Shown here piece after piece: positions 1-8,131 of a stretch of 64,000 bases of DNA. Position 1 is the first letter of the stretch. Each line of letters starts with the position of its first letter. Position numbers and translations under genes: made by a program. The stretch is from Saccharothrix sp. S26. Lineage in GTDB: Bacteria; Actinomycetota; Actinomycetes; Mycobacteriales; Pseudonocardiaceae. Where the stretch lies: assembly GCF_021390395.1 (NCBI RefSeq), contig NZ_JAJUWT010000025.1, positions 117,065 through 181,064 of the forward strand, in the 5' to 3' direction. The notes under the pieces were generated by a model. The model saw nothing but the letters and a program-made list of their open reading frames with translations, made no database searches and was not told the origin of the DNA.

Positions 1-1
1 G

Positions 2-1087
2 GCGGGCGTGCCCGTGTTCGCGCCCGAGCCCGGCAACGGCGTCGGCGACCCGGTCGACGTGGCCCGCAAGGGCATCGAGGAGGCCAAGCGGGCGCAGCAC
101 GACATCGTCGTGGTCGACACCGCGGGCCGCCTCGGCGTGGACGAGGAGATGATGCGCCAGGCCGTCGACATCCGCGCCGCCGTGCAGCCCGACGAGGTGC
201 TGTTCGTGGTCGACGCGATGATCGGCCAGGACGCGGTGAACACCGCCACGGCGTTCCGCGACGGCGTGGGCTTCACCGGCGTGGTGCTGACCAAGCTCGA
301 CGGCGACGCCCGCGGTGGCGCGGCGCTGAGCGTGCGCGAGGTCACCGGCCAGCCCATCCTGTTCGCCTCGAACGGCGAGAAGCTGGAGGACTTCGACGTC
401 TTCCACCCGGACCGGATGGCGAGCCGGATCCTGGGCATGGGCGACATGCTCACCCTGATCGAGCAGGCCGAGCAGGCGTTCGACGCCGAGCAGGCCGAAG
501 CCGCCGCGGTCAAGATGGGCTCCGGCCAGCTCACGCTGGAGGACTTCCTGGAGCAGATGCTGGCCCTGCGCAAGATGGGCCCCATCGCGAACCTGCTCGG
601 CATGCTGCCCGGCGCGGGTCAGATGAAGGACCAGCTGGCCAACCTGGACGAGAAGCACCTGGACCGGGTGCAGGCGATCATCCGGGGCATGACCCCGGCC
701 GAGCGCGACGACCCCAAGATCATCAACGCGTCCCGCCGGTTGCGCATCGCCAACGGTTCGGGCGTGCGGGTCAGCGACGTGAACGACCTGGTCAACCGCT
801 TCTTCGAAGCCCGCAAGATGATGAGCCAGATGGCCGGCCGCTTCGGGCTGCCGGGCGCGGGCGGCAAGAACAACCGCAAGGGCAAGGGGAAGAAGGGCAA
901 GAAGGGCAAGGGCCGCGGCCCCACGCCGCCGAAGGTGCGCGGCGGGTTCCCCGGCATGCCCGGCATGATGCCCGGCATGCCCGGCATGCCGCCCCAGGGC
1001 GGCGGGCCCGCGCTCCCGCCCGGCCTGGGCGGCTTCGACCAGCTCCCGCCCGGCTTCGACCCGTCGAAGCTGAAGTTCGACAAGTGA
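2..1087 (+). CDS. ffh: Signal recognition particle protein Ffh (5' end outside window)
   Basis: SRP GTPase that binds signal sequences and the SRP RNA and hands ribosomes to FtsY and the Sec translocon. The frame is open from base 2 without a start, so only the last 361 residues are present; the N domain and the P-loop part of the G domain lie upstream. Visible are the GTPase motifs DTAGR and TKLDGDARGG and, after about residue 160, the helical M domain. The tail has a Lys/Gly-rich run near residues 288-305 followed by Gly-Met-Pro repeats ending near residue 335, longer than in E. coli but common in actinobacteria. The stop overlaps the next start by 4 nt (GTGA), suggesting coupled translation. 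Confidence 0.96.
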   Translation, partial: AGVPVFAPEPGNGVGDPVDVARKGIEEAKRAQHDIVVVDTAGRLGVDEEMMRQAVDIRAAVQPDEVLFVVDAMIGQDAVNTATAFRDGVGFTGVVLTKLDGDARGGAALSVREVTGQPILFASNGEKLEDFDVFHPDRMASRILGMGDMLTLIEQAEQAFDAEQAEAAAVKMGSGQLTLEDFLEQMLALRKMGPIANLLGMLPGAGQMKDQLANLDEKHLDRVQAIIRGMTPAERDDPKIINASRRLRIANGSGVRVSDVNDLVNRFFEARKMMSQMAGRFGLPGAGGKNNRKGKGKKGKKGKGRGPTPPKVRGGFPGMPGMMPGMPGMPPQGGGPALPPGLGGFDQLPPGFDPSKLKFDK

Positions 1088-2160
1088 GCGGCCTGCACCT
1101 GCGGGGCGTCGTGCTCCCCGAGGGTGGCGACCCGCGGGACGTCTGGGTGGTCAACGGGCGCATCCGCACGAACCCGGTGCCGGGCGCGAGGACCGTCAGC
1201 ACCGGCGGCTACCTGGTGCCCGGCCTGGTCGACGCGCACTGCCACGTCGGCCTGGGCGCCAAGGGCGCGGTCGACCTGCCCGAGGCCGTCGACCAGGCGC
1301 TGGCCGACCGGCAGGCGGGCACGCTGCTCATCCGCGACTGCGGCTCGCCGCTGGACACGCGCCCGTTGCAGGAGCGGCTGGACCTGCCCCGGATCATCCG
1401 CGCGGGCAGGCACCTGGCCAGGCCCAAGCGGTACATCAAGTACCTGGGCGTCGAGATCGAGGACCCGGCCGACCTGCCGTCCGCCGTGGCCGAGCAGGTC
1501 GAGGCGGGCGACGGCTGGGTGAAGCTGGTCGGCGACTGGATCGACCGGGAGACCGGCGACCTCGCGCCGCTGTGGACCGAGGACGTGCTCACCGAGGCGA
1601 TCAAGGTCGCGCACGAGGCCAAGGCCAGGGTCACCGCGCACGTCTTCGGCGAGGACGCCCTGCCCGCCCTGCTCAACGCGGGCATCGACTGCATCGAGCA
1701 CGGCACGGGCCTGACCGACGACACGATCGCGCAGATGGCCCGCGCCGGGACCGCGCTGGTGCCGACGCTGATCAACGTCGAGAACTTCCCGGCCATCGCG
1801 GCGGGCGCGGACAAGTACCCGACCTACCAGGGCCACATGCGGGACCTGTACGCCCGCAACCGCGAGACGATCGCCAAGGCGGTCGAGGCGGGCGTCCCGG
1901 TGTTCGCGGGCACGGACGCGGGCGGCGGCATCCGGCACGGCCGGATCGTGGACGAGGTCAAGGCGCTGCACGGCGTCGGCATGAGCACGACCCGGGCACT
2001 GGGCGCCGCCTCCTGGGCCGCGCGCGAGTGGCTGGGCTTCCCGTCGCTCACCGAGGGCGCGGCGGCCGACATCGTCGTCTACGACGGCGACCCGCGCGAC
2101 GACCTCGACGCCCTGCGCCACCCCAAGCTCGTCATGCTGCGCGGCCGGATCCACGCCTGA
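1084..2160 (+). CDS. Amidohydrolase family protein (imidazolonepropionase-like)
   Basis: A 358-residue metal-dependent hydrolase of the amidohydrolase superfamily; the substrate cannot be read from the sequence. It shows the HxH metal motif in VDAHCHVG, a Lys in GWVKLVGDW that may be the carbamylated bridge, later His residues in VTAHVFG and IEHGTG, and the catalytic Asp in AGTDAGGG. No signal peptide is visible, so it is probably cytoplasmic. The GTG start lies in the GTGA overlap with ffh; two hairpins follow the stop. It follows ffh in this arrangement but has no obvious link to SRP function. Imidazolonepropionase or Xaa-Pro dipeptidase-like activity are the family alternatives. Confidence 0.88.
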   Translation: MSGLHLRGVVLPEGGDPRDVWVVNGRIRTNPVPGARTVSTGGYLVPGLVDAHCHVGLGAKGAVDLPEAVDQALADRQAGTLLIRDCGSPLDTRPLQERLDLPRIIRAGRHLARPKRYIKYLGVEIEDPADLPSAVAEQVEAGDGWVKLVGDWIDRETGDLAPLWTEDVLTEAIKVAHEAKARVTAHVFGEDALPALLNAGIDCIEHGTGLTDDTIAQMARAGTALVPTLINVENFPAIAAGADKYPTYQGHMRDLYARNRETIAKAVEAGVPVFAGTDAGGGIRHGRIVDEVKALHGVGMSTTRALGAASWAAREWLGFPSLTEGAAADIVVYDGDPRDDLDALRHPKLVMLRGRIHA

Positions 2161-2163
2161 CCC

Positions 2164-2219
2164 GATCACGGAGGAAATCCGTGATCAGACCGGGTGGCGA
2201 GGAGTTCTTCCGCCACCCG
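2164..2219 (+). terminator. Two tandem hairpins after the amidohydrolase gene
   Basis: Perfect 9-bp arms at 2164-2172 and 2178-2186 (GATCACGGA/TCCGTGATC) with a GGAAA loop, then a second perfect 9-bp hairpin with arms 2191-2199 and 2211-2219 (CGGGTGGCG/CGCCACCCG). The first begins 3 nt after the stop codon. There is no T-run, as is usual for high-GC actinobacterial terminators, so this is a likely but unproven terminator. Confidence 0.7.
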
Positions 2220-2300
2220 TGGCGAGTGCTGCCGCCGTCAGGGTGATCTTGAACGACCTCGGGCAGCACTCCGCCCCGCCGGCCCACTACGTTCGGACGA

Positions 2301-3011
2301 GTGGAGGAACAGCGGGACCGGGACACCGGCCGGGCGCACTGGGGCTTCCTGGCGTTCTTCACCGGCCTGGGCGGCTACCACCTGGCGATCCTCGTGTTCA
2401 CCGCCGCGACGGCCGACCGCTTCGCCGAGGTCGACATCACCGACCCGCCGGTGCTGGGCCCGCTCCTGCTGCTCGTGTTCCTGCCCAACGTCCTGCTCGG
2501 CCTCGGCCCGGTGGTCGTCTCGTGGCGCCGCGGCGACGGGCCGGCCAAGGACTTCGGCCTGATGCCCACCGCGCGGGACTTCAAGGTCGGTCTTGCCGCC
2601 GGCGGCGCGGCGCTGCTGGCCGCCTGGCTGCTGGGCGCGCTGCTGCTGCGCATCAACCCGGACCGGTCCGGCTCGTTGGACGAGATCGAGGCCCTCTCCG
2701 GCGGCCGCACGATCTGGCTGGCCGCGGCGGCCCTGTTCGTCTTCCTCGGCGCGCCGCTGACCGAGGAACTGCTCACCAGGGGCGCGCTGTGGCAGGGGCT
2801 GGCGCACTACCGCATCCCCAAGTTCGCGATCCTGGCCCTCACCGCGCTGGTCTTCGCGTTCCTGCACGAGGAGAGCTGGCGCGTGCTGAGCCTGTTCGCC
2901 CAGGGGCTCGCCATCGGCGCGGCCCGCATGATCACCGGCCGGGTGGCCTCCAGCGTGGTGGCGCACGCCACGAACAACCTGCTGCCCGCCGTCTACCTGT
3001 ACATCGGCTGA
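2301..3011 (+). CDS. CPBP family intramembrane metalloprotease (first of a tandem pair)
   Basis: A 236-residue polytopic membrane protein of the CPBP (CAAX protease and bacteriocin-processing, Abi) family. The three family motifs are present in order: EExxxR in TEELLTRGALWQ, FxxxH in FAFLHEE, and HxxxN in VVAHATNN. About six to eight hydrophobic segments are visible. Members cleave within membranes or give self-immunity; the substrate here is unknown. The GTG start follows a terminator and a 140-bp spacer, and only 9 bp separate it from a second, divergent CPBP gene. The pair may be an old duplication or a two-component protease. Confidence 0.88.
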   Translation: MEEQRDRDTGRAHWGFLAFFTGLGGYHLAILVFTAATADRFAEVDITDPPVLGPLLLLVFLPNVLLGLGPVVVSWRRGDGPAKDFGLMPTARDFKVGLAAGGAALLAAWLLGALLLRINPDRSGSLDEIEALSGGRTIWLAAAALFVFLGAPLTEELLTRGALWQGLAHYRIPKFAILALTALVFAFLHEESWRVLSLFAQGLAIGAARMITGRVASSVVAHATNNLLPAVYLYIG

Positions 3012-3020
3012 CTAGGGTGG

Positions 3021-3803
3021 ATGGCTGTGACACGACCGGATGAACCGCCGCCGAGCCTGATCGCCAGCGTCCGCGCGGTGGGACGGGAACCGGAAGCGGT
3101 GCCCGCCGGCCAGCGGTGGGGCTTCGGCGCGTTCCTGTTGGTCGAGGCGGTGTTCATCCTCAGTGCGGTGTTCATCACGGCGGTGGCCCGCACCTCGGGC
3201 ACGGACATCGGCTCCTCGGTGACGTTCGTGCTGGTCGGCTCGATGGTCCCCACGGTCCTGGCCGCCGCCGTCGCGGTCACCATCACCTACCTGCGCGGCA
3301 ACGGCCCGTTCCGGGACCTGCGGCTGGCCTGGGACTGGGCCGACGTCAAGGTCGGCCTGAAGCTGGGCGCGCTCGGCCTGGTGCTCACCTACGTGGCCGC
3401 GGTGATCTGGTCGAGGGCCGTGGGCGACAAGAACGCCACCTCGGCGATCGGCGAGCTCGTGGACGGTGCGGGGCTGCCCGTCTCCGCCGCCGTCGCGATG
3501 TTCCTCTACGTGTGCTTCGTGGGCCCGGTGTGCGAGGAAGTGATCTACCGCGGCCTGCTGTGGGGCGCGATCGAGCGGCAGCGCTGGAGCCGGTGGGCGG
3601 CGTTCGTGCTGACCACCCTGATCTTCGCGGCGAGCCACCTCGAACCCCTGCGGACGTCGTTGCTCATCGTCATCGCGCTGCCCATCGGCATCGCCCGCCT
3701 CATCACCCGACGGCTCACCGCCAGCGTGGTGGCGCACGTCATCAACAACTTCCTGCCGGGGCTGACCCTGCTGCTCGTCTCCGTTGGAGTGATGCCCGCG
3801 TGA
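3021..3803 (+). CDS. CPBP family intramembrane metalloprotease (second of a tandem pair)
   Basis: A 260-residue membrane protein with the same motif set as its upstream neighbour: CEEVIYRGLLWG, FAASHLE and VVAHVINNF. It has a longer soluble N-terminus of about 30 residues before the first membrane segment. The start at 3021 is an ATG. Its stop overlaps the pxpA start by 4 nt (GTGA at 3800-3803), so both CPBP genes and pxpA probably share a transcript. Beyond the motifs and C-terminal half, similarity to the first copy looks low, so they are likely to differ in substrate. Confidence 0.88.
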   Translation: MAVTRPDEPPPSLIASVRAVGREPEAVPAGQRWGFGAFLLVEAVFILSAVFITAVARTSGTDIGSSVTFVLVGSMVPTVLAAAVAVTITYLRGNGPFRDLRLAWDWADVKVGLKLGALGLVLTYVAAVIWSRAVGDKNATSAIGELVDGAGLPVSAAVAMFLYVCFVGPVCEEVIYRGLLWGAIERQRWSRWAAFVLTTLIFAASHLEPLRTSLLIVIALPIGIARLITRRLTASVVAHVINNFLPGLTLLLVSVGVMPA

Positions 3804-4555
3804 TCGACCTCAACAGCGACCTCGGCGAGGGCTTCGGCATCTGGCGCCTGGGCGACGACGAGGCCCTGCTCGGCATCGTGACCAGCGCGAACGTGGCCTG
3901 TGGCTTCCACGCGGGCGACCCGTCGACCATGCGCCGGGTGTGCCGGCAGGCCGCGGTCGCGGGCGTCGCGGTGGGCGCCCAGGTGTCGTACCGGGACCTG
4001 GCGGGCTTCGGCCGCCGGTTCATCGACGCCGACCCGGTCGAGCTGGCCGACGAGGTGCTGTACCAGATCGGGGCGCTGGACGCGTGCGCCAAGGCCGCCG
4101 GGACCGCCGTCGAGTACGTCAAGCCGCACGGCGCGCTCTACAACGCCACCGTCCACCACGACAGGCAGGCGCAGGCCGTGGTGGACGGGGTCAAGGCGTT
4201 CGGCGACCTGCCCGTGCTCGGCCTGCCCGGCTCCCGCCTGCTCCACCACGCCGAACGGGCGGGCCTGCGCCCGGTGCGGGAGGCGTTCGCCGACCGCGCG
4301 TACACCCCGCAGGCCACGCTCGTGCCGCGCACCGAGCCGAACGCCGTGCTCACCGGCACGGACGAGGTCGTCGCGCAGGTCCTGCGGCTCGCTCAACGCG
4401 GTGAACTGGTCGCCGTGGACGGCTCGGTGATCGAGGCGGAGGTCGACTCGATCTGCCTGCACGGCGACACGCCGGGCGCGGTCGAGCACGCGAAGCGGGT
4501 GCGCGCGGCACTGGAGGACGCGGGCGTCACCGTGGCCCGATTCGTGCCGCGCTAG
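3800..4555 (+). CDS. pxpA: 5-oxoprolinase subunit A (LamB/YcsF family)
   Basis: A 251-residue LamB/YcsF protein. PxpA works with PxpB and PxpC in ATP-dependent opening of 5-oxoproline to glutamate. The family N-terminus DLNSDLGEGFG, the SANVACGFHAGDP motif, VKPHGALYN and the C-terminal ICLHGDTPGA are all present. The segment GAQVSYRDLAGFGRR replaces the GAHP version seen in many proteobacteria; I believe this is a usual actinobacterial form. No pxpB or pxpC gene lies next to it, so partners would have to be encoded elsewhere. The GTG start is inside the stop of the preceding CPBP gene. The next gene, rpsP, has its own leader. Confidence 0.93.
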   Translation: MIDLNSDLGEGFGIWRLGDDEALLGIVTSANVACGFHAGDPSTMRRVCRQAAVAGVAVGAQVSYRDLAGFGRRFIDADPVELADEVLYQIGALDACAKAAGTAVEYVKPHGALYNATVHHDRQAQAVVDGVKAFGDLPVLGLPGSRLLHHAERAGLRPVREAFADRAYTPQATLVPRTEPNAVLTGTDEVVAQVLRLAQRGELVAVDGSVIEAEVDSICLHGDTPGAVEHAKRVRAALEDAGVTVARFVPR

Positions 4556-4558
4556 GCC

Positions 4559-4573
4559 CGTCTGGCAGAATGG
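4559..4573 (+). promoter_or_regulatory. Motif shared by the rpsP and rplS leaders
   Basis: CGTCTGGCAGAATGG lies 136 nt before the rpsP start. A 13/15 match occurs at 6676-6690, 129 nt before rplS. The TGGCAGAAT part could be an extended -10 element. Function is inferred only from the similar sequence and distance. Confidence 0.4.
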
Positions 4574-4708
4574 TTGGTTGTTCGCCGAGGTCGGTCCCTC
4601 TCACCGTGCCATGGCGCCCCAGACACCTGGGCTTTCACCACCCGTGCCCCACTCGGGTGAGGACTGCCCGCACCTGAGCACACGAGAGCACGAGGAGCAC
4701 CCACACCC

Positions 4709-5164
4709 GTGGCCGTCAAGATCAAGCTTCAGCGGCTTGGCAAGATCCGTCAGCCGTACTACCGGATCGTCGTCGCCGATGCCCGCACCCGCCGCAACGG
4801 CAAGGCCATCGAGACGATCGGCAAGTACCACCCGAAGGAAGAGCCGTCGTTCATCGCGGTGGACAGCGACCGCGCGCAGTACTGGCTGGGCGTCGGCGCG
4901 CAGCCGACCGAGTCGGTCCAGCGCCTGCTCGAGATCACCGGTGACTGGCAGAAGTTCAAGGGCCTGCCGGGCGCCGAGGGCACGCTGAAGGTCAAGGAGC
5001 CGAAGCCGAGCAAGGCGGACCTGTTCGCCGCCGCGCTGGCCGCCGCGGGCGACGCCCCGTCCACCGAGGCGACCACCCCGAAGAAGAAGTCGGCCAAGAA
5101 GGACGACGCCAAGAAGGCCGACGCCGAGGCCACTGCCCCCGAGGCCGCCAAGGACGAGGCGTGA
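4709..5164 (+). CDS. rpsP: 30S ribosomal protein S16
   Basis: S16 is needed for assembly of the 30S 5' domain. The N-terminal MAVKIKLQRLGKIRQPYYRI and the following VVADAR and IGKYHP segments are diagnostic. At 151 residues it is far longer than the about 82-residue E. coli protein because of a C-terminal extension rich in Ala, Lys, Asp and Glu (from about residue 100), typical of actinobacteria and probably disordered. The GTG start gives the conserved N-terminus. It heads the rpsP-khpA-rimM-trmD gene block, and its stop overlaps the khpA start by 4 nt (GTGA). Confidence 0.98.
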   Translation: MAVKIKLQRLGKIRQPYYRIVVADARTRRNGKAIETIGKYHPKEEPSFIAVDSDRAQYWLGVGAQPTESVQRLLEITGDWQKFKGLPGAEGTLKVKEPKPSKADLFAAALAAAGDAPSTEATTPKKKSAKKDDAKKADAEATAPEAAKDEA

Positions 5165-5400
5165 GCTTGTTGGCTGACGCCCTCGAACACCTCGTTCGGG
5201 GCATCGTCGACCACCCGGACGACGTCCGGGTGAACCTGGTCACGACCCGCCGCGGTCGCACGCTCGAGGTCCACGTCCACCCGGACGACCTCGGCAAGGT
5301 GATCGGCCGCAGCGGCCGCACCGCGACCGCCCTGCGCACCGTGATGGCCGGTATCGGTGGTCGTGGCGTGCGCGTCGACGTGGTCGACACCGACCGCTGA
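5161..5400 (+). CDS. khpA: KH-domain RNA-binding protein (KhpA-like)
   Basis: A 79-residue single KH-domain protein. The GxxG loop is seen in GKVIGRSGRT within the segment HPDDLGKVIGRSGRTATALR. KhpA-type proteins bind RNA, in several bacteria with KhpB, and influence cell division and translation. Position between rpsP and rimM is the conserved location of this gene across Gram-positive bacteria. The GTG start overlaps the rpsP stop, and rimM begins 8 bp after its stop, so it is part of the same operon. Confidence 0.93.
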   Translation: MSLLADALEHLVRGIVDHPDDVRVNLVTTRRGRTLEVHVHPDDLGKVIGRSGRTATALRTVMAGIGGRGVRVDVVDTDR

Positions 5401-5408
5401 ACGCGCGC

Positions 5409-5927
5409 ATGGACGTCGTCGTCGGCCGAGTGGCCAAGGCGCACGGGATCAGCGGCGAGCTCGCCGTCGACGTGCGCACGGACTCACCCGAGACCCGGTT
5501 CGCCAAGGGCTCGGTGCTGGCCGCCAAACTGCGTGACGGCACGTCCCGGAACCTCACCGTCGCAGCCGCCCGGAACCACTCCGGGCGGCTGCTGGTGCGT
5601 TTCGAGGAAGTGCTGACCCGTGACGTCGCCGAGACGCTGCGCGGCACGTTGCTGCTCGGCAGCACCGAGGACCTGCCGCCCACCGGCGACCCGGACGAGT
5701 TCTACGACCACGAGCTCGAAGGGCTGACCGCGCAGCTCGCGGACGGCACGGAGGTCGGCACCGTGCTGGAGGTCGTGCACGGTCCCGGCGGCGAGCTGCT
5801 GGTGGTCAAGCGCCCGAACGGCCAGGAGACCCTGGTGCCGTTCGTGCGCGAGATCGTGCCGACGGTGGACGTCGCCGGCCGGCGCGTGGTGCTGGACCCG
5901 CCCGAGGGCCTGCTCGATGCGGATTGA
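5409..5927 (+). CDS. rimM: Ribosome maturation factor RimM
   Basis: RimM (172 residues) binds S19 and helps mature the 30S head. The N-terminal VVGRVAKAHGISGE motif and the PRC-barrel signature FYDHELEGL are clear. It lies between khpA and trmD, the standard order. Its 3' end overlaps trmD by 11 nt, suggesting coupled translation. Confidence 0.97.
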   Translation: MDVVVGRVAKAHGISGELAVDVRTDSPETRFAKGSVLAAKLRDGTSRNLTVAAARNHSGRLLVRFEEVLTRDVAETLRGTLLLGSTEDLPPTGDPDEFYDHELEGLTAQLADGTEVGTVLEVVHGPGGELLVVKRPNGQETLVPFVREIVPTVDVAGRRVVLDPPEGLLDAD

Positions 5928-6651
5928 CGTCGTCACGATCTTCCCCGAGTACCTGGACCCGCTGCGCGCCGCCCTGCTGGGCAAGGCGATCGACAAGGGC
6001 CTGATCAGCGTCGGCGTGCACGACCTGCGCGACTGGACGCACGACGTGCACAAGGCCGTGGACGACAGCCCGTACGGCGGTGGTCCCGGCATGGTGATGA
6101 AGCCCCAGGTGTGGGGCGAGGCGCTGGACGAGGTGTGCACCCCGGCCACCCGCCTGATCGTGCCCACGCCCGCCGGTCGGCCGTTCACCCAGCGCATGGC
6201 CCACGAGCTGGCCGCCGAGGAGCACCTGGTGTTCGCCTGCGGCCGGTACGAGGGCATCGACCAGCGGGTGGTGGACGACGCGTCCCGCCGGATGCGCGTG
6301 GACGAGGTCTCCATCGGCGACTACGTGCTGGTGGGCGGCGAGGTGGCGGTGCTGGTGGTGGTCGAGGCCGTCGCCCGGCTGCTGCCCGGCGTGCTCGGCA
6401 ACCCGAAGTCGGCCGCGGAGGACTCGTTCTCCGACGGCCTGCTGGAGGGACCCAGCTACACCCGGCCCGAGGTGTGGCGCGACCTCGCCGTGCCGGAGGT
6501 GCTGCGCTCGGGCAACCACAAGGCGATCGACCGGTGGCGGCGCGACCAGTCGCTGCGCCGCACCCGCGAGCGCCGGCCCGAACTGCTCGACGCCCTGCCC
6601 GAAGGCGCGCTCGACAAGCACGACCGCGCGCTGCTGGAGGGGCTGGACTAG
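5917..6651 (+). CDS. trmD: tRNA (guanine37-N1)-methyltransferase TrmD
   Basis: SPOUT-fold enzyme that methylates G37 in tRNAs with G36, preventing +1 frameshifting. The protein has 244 residues, the usual length. Motifs seen: RIDVVTIFPEY at the start, SPYGGGPGMVMKP, CGRYEGIDQRV and SIGDYVLVGGE, the last two forming the trefoil-knot SAM site. It starts inside rimM. A 167-bp spacer with its own leader separates it from rplS. Confidence 0.98.
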   Translation: MRIDVVTIFPEYLDPLRAALLGKAIDKGLISVGVHDLRDWTHDVHKAVDDSPYGGGPGMVMKPQVWGEALDEVCTPATRLIVPTPAGRPFTQRMAHELAAEEHLVFACGRYEGIDQRVVDDASRRMRVDEVSIGDYVLVGGEVAVLVVVEAVARLLPGVLGNPKSAAEDSFSDGLLEGPSYTRPEVWRDLAVPEVLRSGNHKAIDRWRRDQSLRRTRERRPELLDALPEGALDKHDRALLEGLD

Positions 6652-6675
6652 GGGCGATTTCTCCCCGCCGCCCCT

Positions 6676-6690
6676 CGTCTGGCACACTGG
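6676..6690 (+). promoter_or_regulatory. Leader motif before rplS, matching the one before rpsP
   Basis: CGTCTGGCACACTGG, identical at 13 of 15 positions to 4559-4573 and at nearly the same distance from the start codon (129 nt). It may mark a shared promoter or regulator site for the two ribosomal genes. No function is demonstrated. Confidence 0.4.
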
Positions 6691-6818
6691 ACAGGTTGCT
6701 GCACCCGGTTCAACTCATCCGGCGTGCGCTAGGCCCGCCCCCGTGCGCGTGTGTAACTCGAGATGTTCCGCGCCCTGGGGGAGTACGCAATACACGTGAG
6801 GACGAGGACGGACCACCG

Positions 6819-7178
6819 ATGAACACCCTGGACGCTCTTGACGCCCAGTCGCTGCGCTCCGACATCCCCAGCTTCCGGCCGGGCGACACGCTGAAGGTCC
6901 ACGTCCGCGTCATCGAGGGCTCCCGCGAGCGGGTCCAGGTGTTCCAGGGCGTCGTGATCCGCCGCCAGGGCGGCGGCATCCGTGAGACCTTCACCGTCCG
7001 CAAGGTCTCGTTCGGTGTCGGCGTCGAGCGCACCTTCCCGGTGCACTCCCCGAACATCGCCGAGATCGAGGTCGCCTCCCGCGGTGACGTCCGCCGGGCG
7101 AAGCTGTACTACCTCCGCGACCTGCGCGGCAAGGCCGCGAAGATCAAGGAGAAGCGCGAGGCCAAGCCGGCCTCCTGA
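6819..7178 (+). CDS. rplS: 50S ribosomal protein L19
   Basis: L19 sits at the 30S-50S interface. The 119-residue product matches family length and shows IPSFRPGDTLKVHVRV, VFQGVVIRRQGGG and the C-terminal AKLYYLRDLRGKAAKI. The frame is open further upstream, but this ATG gives the standard N-terminus MNTLDALDAQSLRSDIP. It has a 167-nt leader containing the motif at 6676-6690. lepB follows after 34 nt. Confidence 0.98.
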   Translation: MNTLDALDAQSLRSDIPSFRPGDTLKVHVRVIEGSRERVQVFQGVVIRRQGGGIRETFTVRKVSFGVGVERTFPVHSPNIAEIEVASRGDVRRAKLYYLRDLRGKAAKIKEKREAKPAS

Positions 7179-7212
7179 CGCCGGGCACACGCGGAAGCAG
7201 TAGCCTGCCCAC

Positions 7213-8115
7213 GTGGCAGATCCCGTGCACCGCTCCGCTGACGAAGACGGTCAGGATCCCGCAGTCGAGTCCACTCCGGACTCGGCTGCGGGCGGCAAGT
7301 CGAAGAAGGACAAGAAGAAGCCGCCGCTCTGGCGCGAGCTGCTCGTGCTCGGGGCCACGGCGCTCGTCCTCACGGTCCTGATCCAGACGTTCCTCGCGCG
7401 GGTGTACGTGATCCCGTCGCAGTCGATGGAGCAGACCCTCCACGGCTGCCCCGGTTGCAACAACGACCGGGTGCTGGTGGACAAGCTGGTCTACGACTTC
7501 ACCGACATCGAGCCGGGCGAGGTCGTGGTCTTCCGCGGCCCCGAGACGTGGGGCAACAACGACTTCGCGTCCAACCGCTCGGACAACCCGGTCGTCGCGG
7601 GCATCCAGTCGGTGGCCTCGCTGGTGGGCCTCGCGCCGCCGGACGAGCGCGACTTCGTCAAGCGCGTGATCGCGGTCGGCGGGCAGACCGTCGAGTGCTG
7701 CGACGAGCAGCACCGCGTGAAGGTCGACGGCAAGCCGCTGGACGAGCCGTACATCTACTGGCAGCCCGGCACGTCACCGGAGAACCACGACCCGTTCGAG
7801 CCGGTCAAGGTCCCCGAGGGCCACCTCTGGGTGATGGGTGACAACCGCACGAACTCCACCGACTCCCGCAAGCAGGGCGGCGGCGGCCTGGCGGGCACCG
7901 TGCCGGAGGAGAACGTCATCGGCAAGGCTCGGGTCATCGTGCTGCCGCCGTCGCGCTGGCAGGGCATCGGCGACCACAACCCGCAGGCCGTGGCGCTCGG
8001 CGCGCCCGCCTGGCAGGGCGCCATCCCGGCGGGCGCGGGGCTGGCCGCGGCGTGGCCGCTGGTGTTCTTCGGCCGGAAGTTGCGCAGGCGGTTGACCAGG
8101 GCCTCACAGCCCTGA
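7213..8115 (+). CDS. lepB: Signal peptidase I (first copy)
   Basis: Membrane-anchored peptidase that removes signal peptides of exported proteins. Family boxes are present: IPSQSMEQTL with nucleophile Ser71, KRVIAVGGQTVE with general base Lys150, and the MGDNRTNSTDSR box. One N-terminal transmembrane segment spans about residues 48-66 after a Lys/Asp-rich cytoplasmic head, and a second hydrophobic stretch lies near the C-terminus before basic residues, so the catalytic domain is extracellular and both ends are inside. It is 300 residues long. A close paralogue starts 16 bp after its stop. Confidence 0.97.
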   Translation: MADPVHRSADEDGQDPAVESTPDSAAGGKSKKDKKKPPLWRELLVLGATALVLTVLIQTFLARVYVIPSQSMEQTLHGCPGCNNDRVLVDKLVYDFTDIEPGEVVVFRGPETWGNNDFASNRSDNPVVAGIQSVASLVGLAPPDERDFVKRVIAVGGQTVECCDEQHRVKVDGKPLDEPYIYWQPGTSPENHDPFEPVKVPEGHLWVMGDNRTNSTDSRKQGGGGLAGTVPEENVIGKARVIVLPPSRWQGIGDHNPQAVALGAPAWQGAIPAGAGLAAAWPLVFFGRKLRRRLTRASQP

Positions 8116-8131
8116 TCGGTACGCTGAGCAC

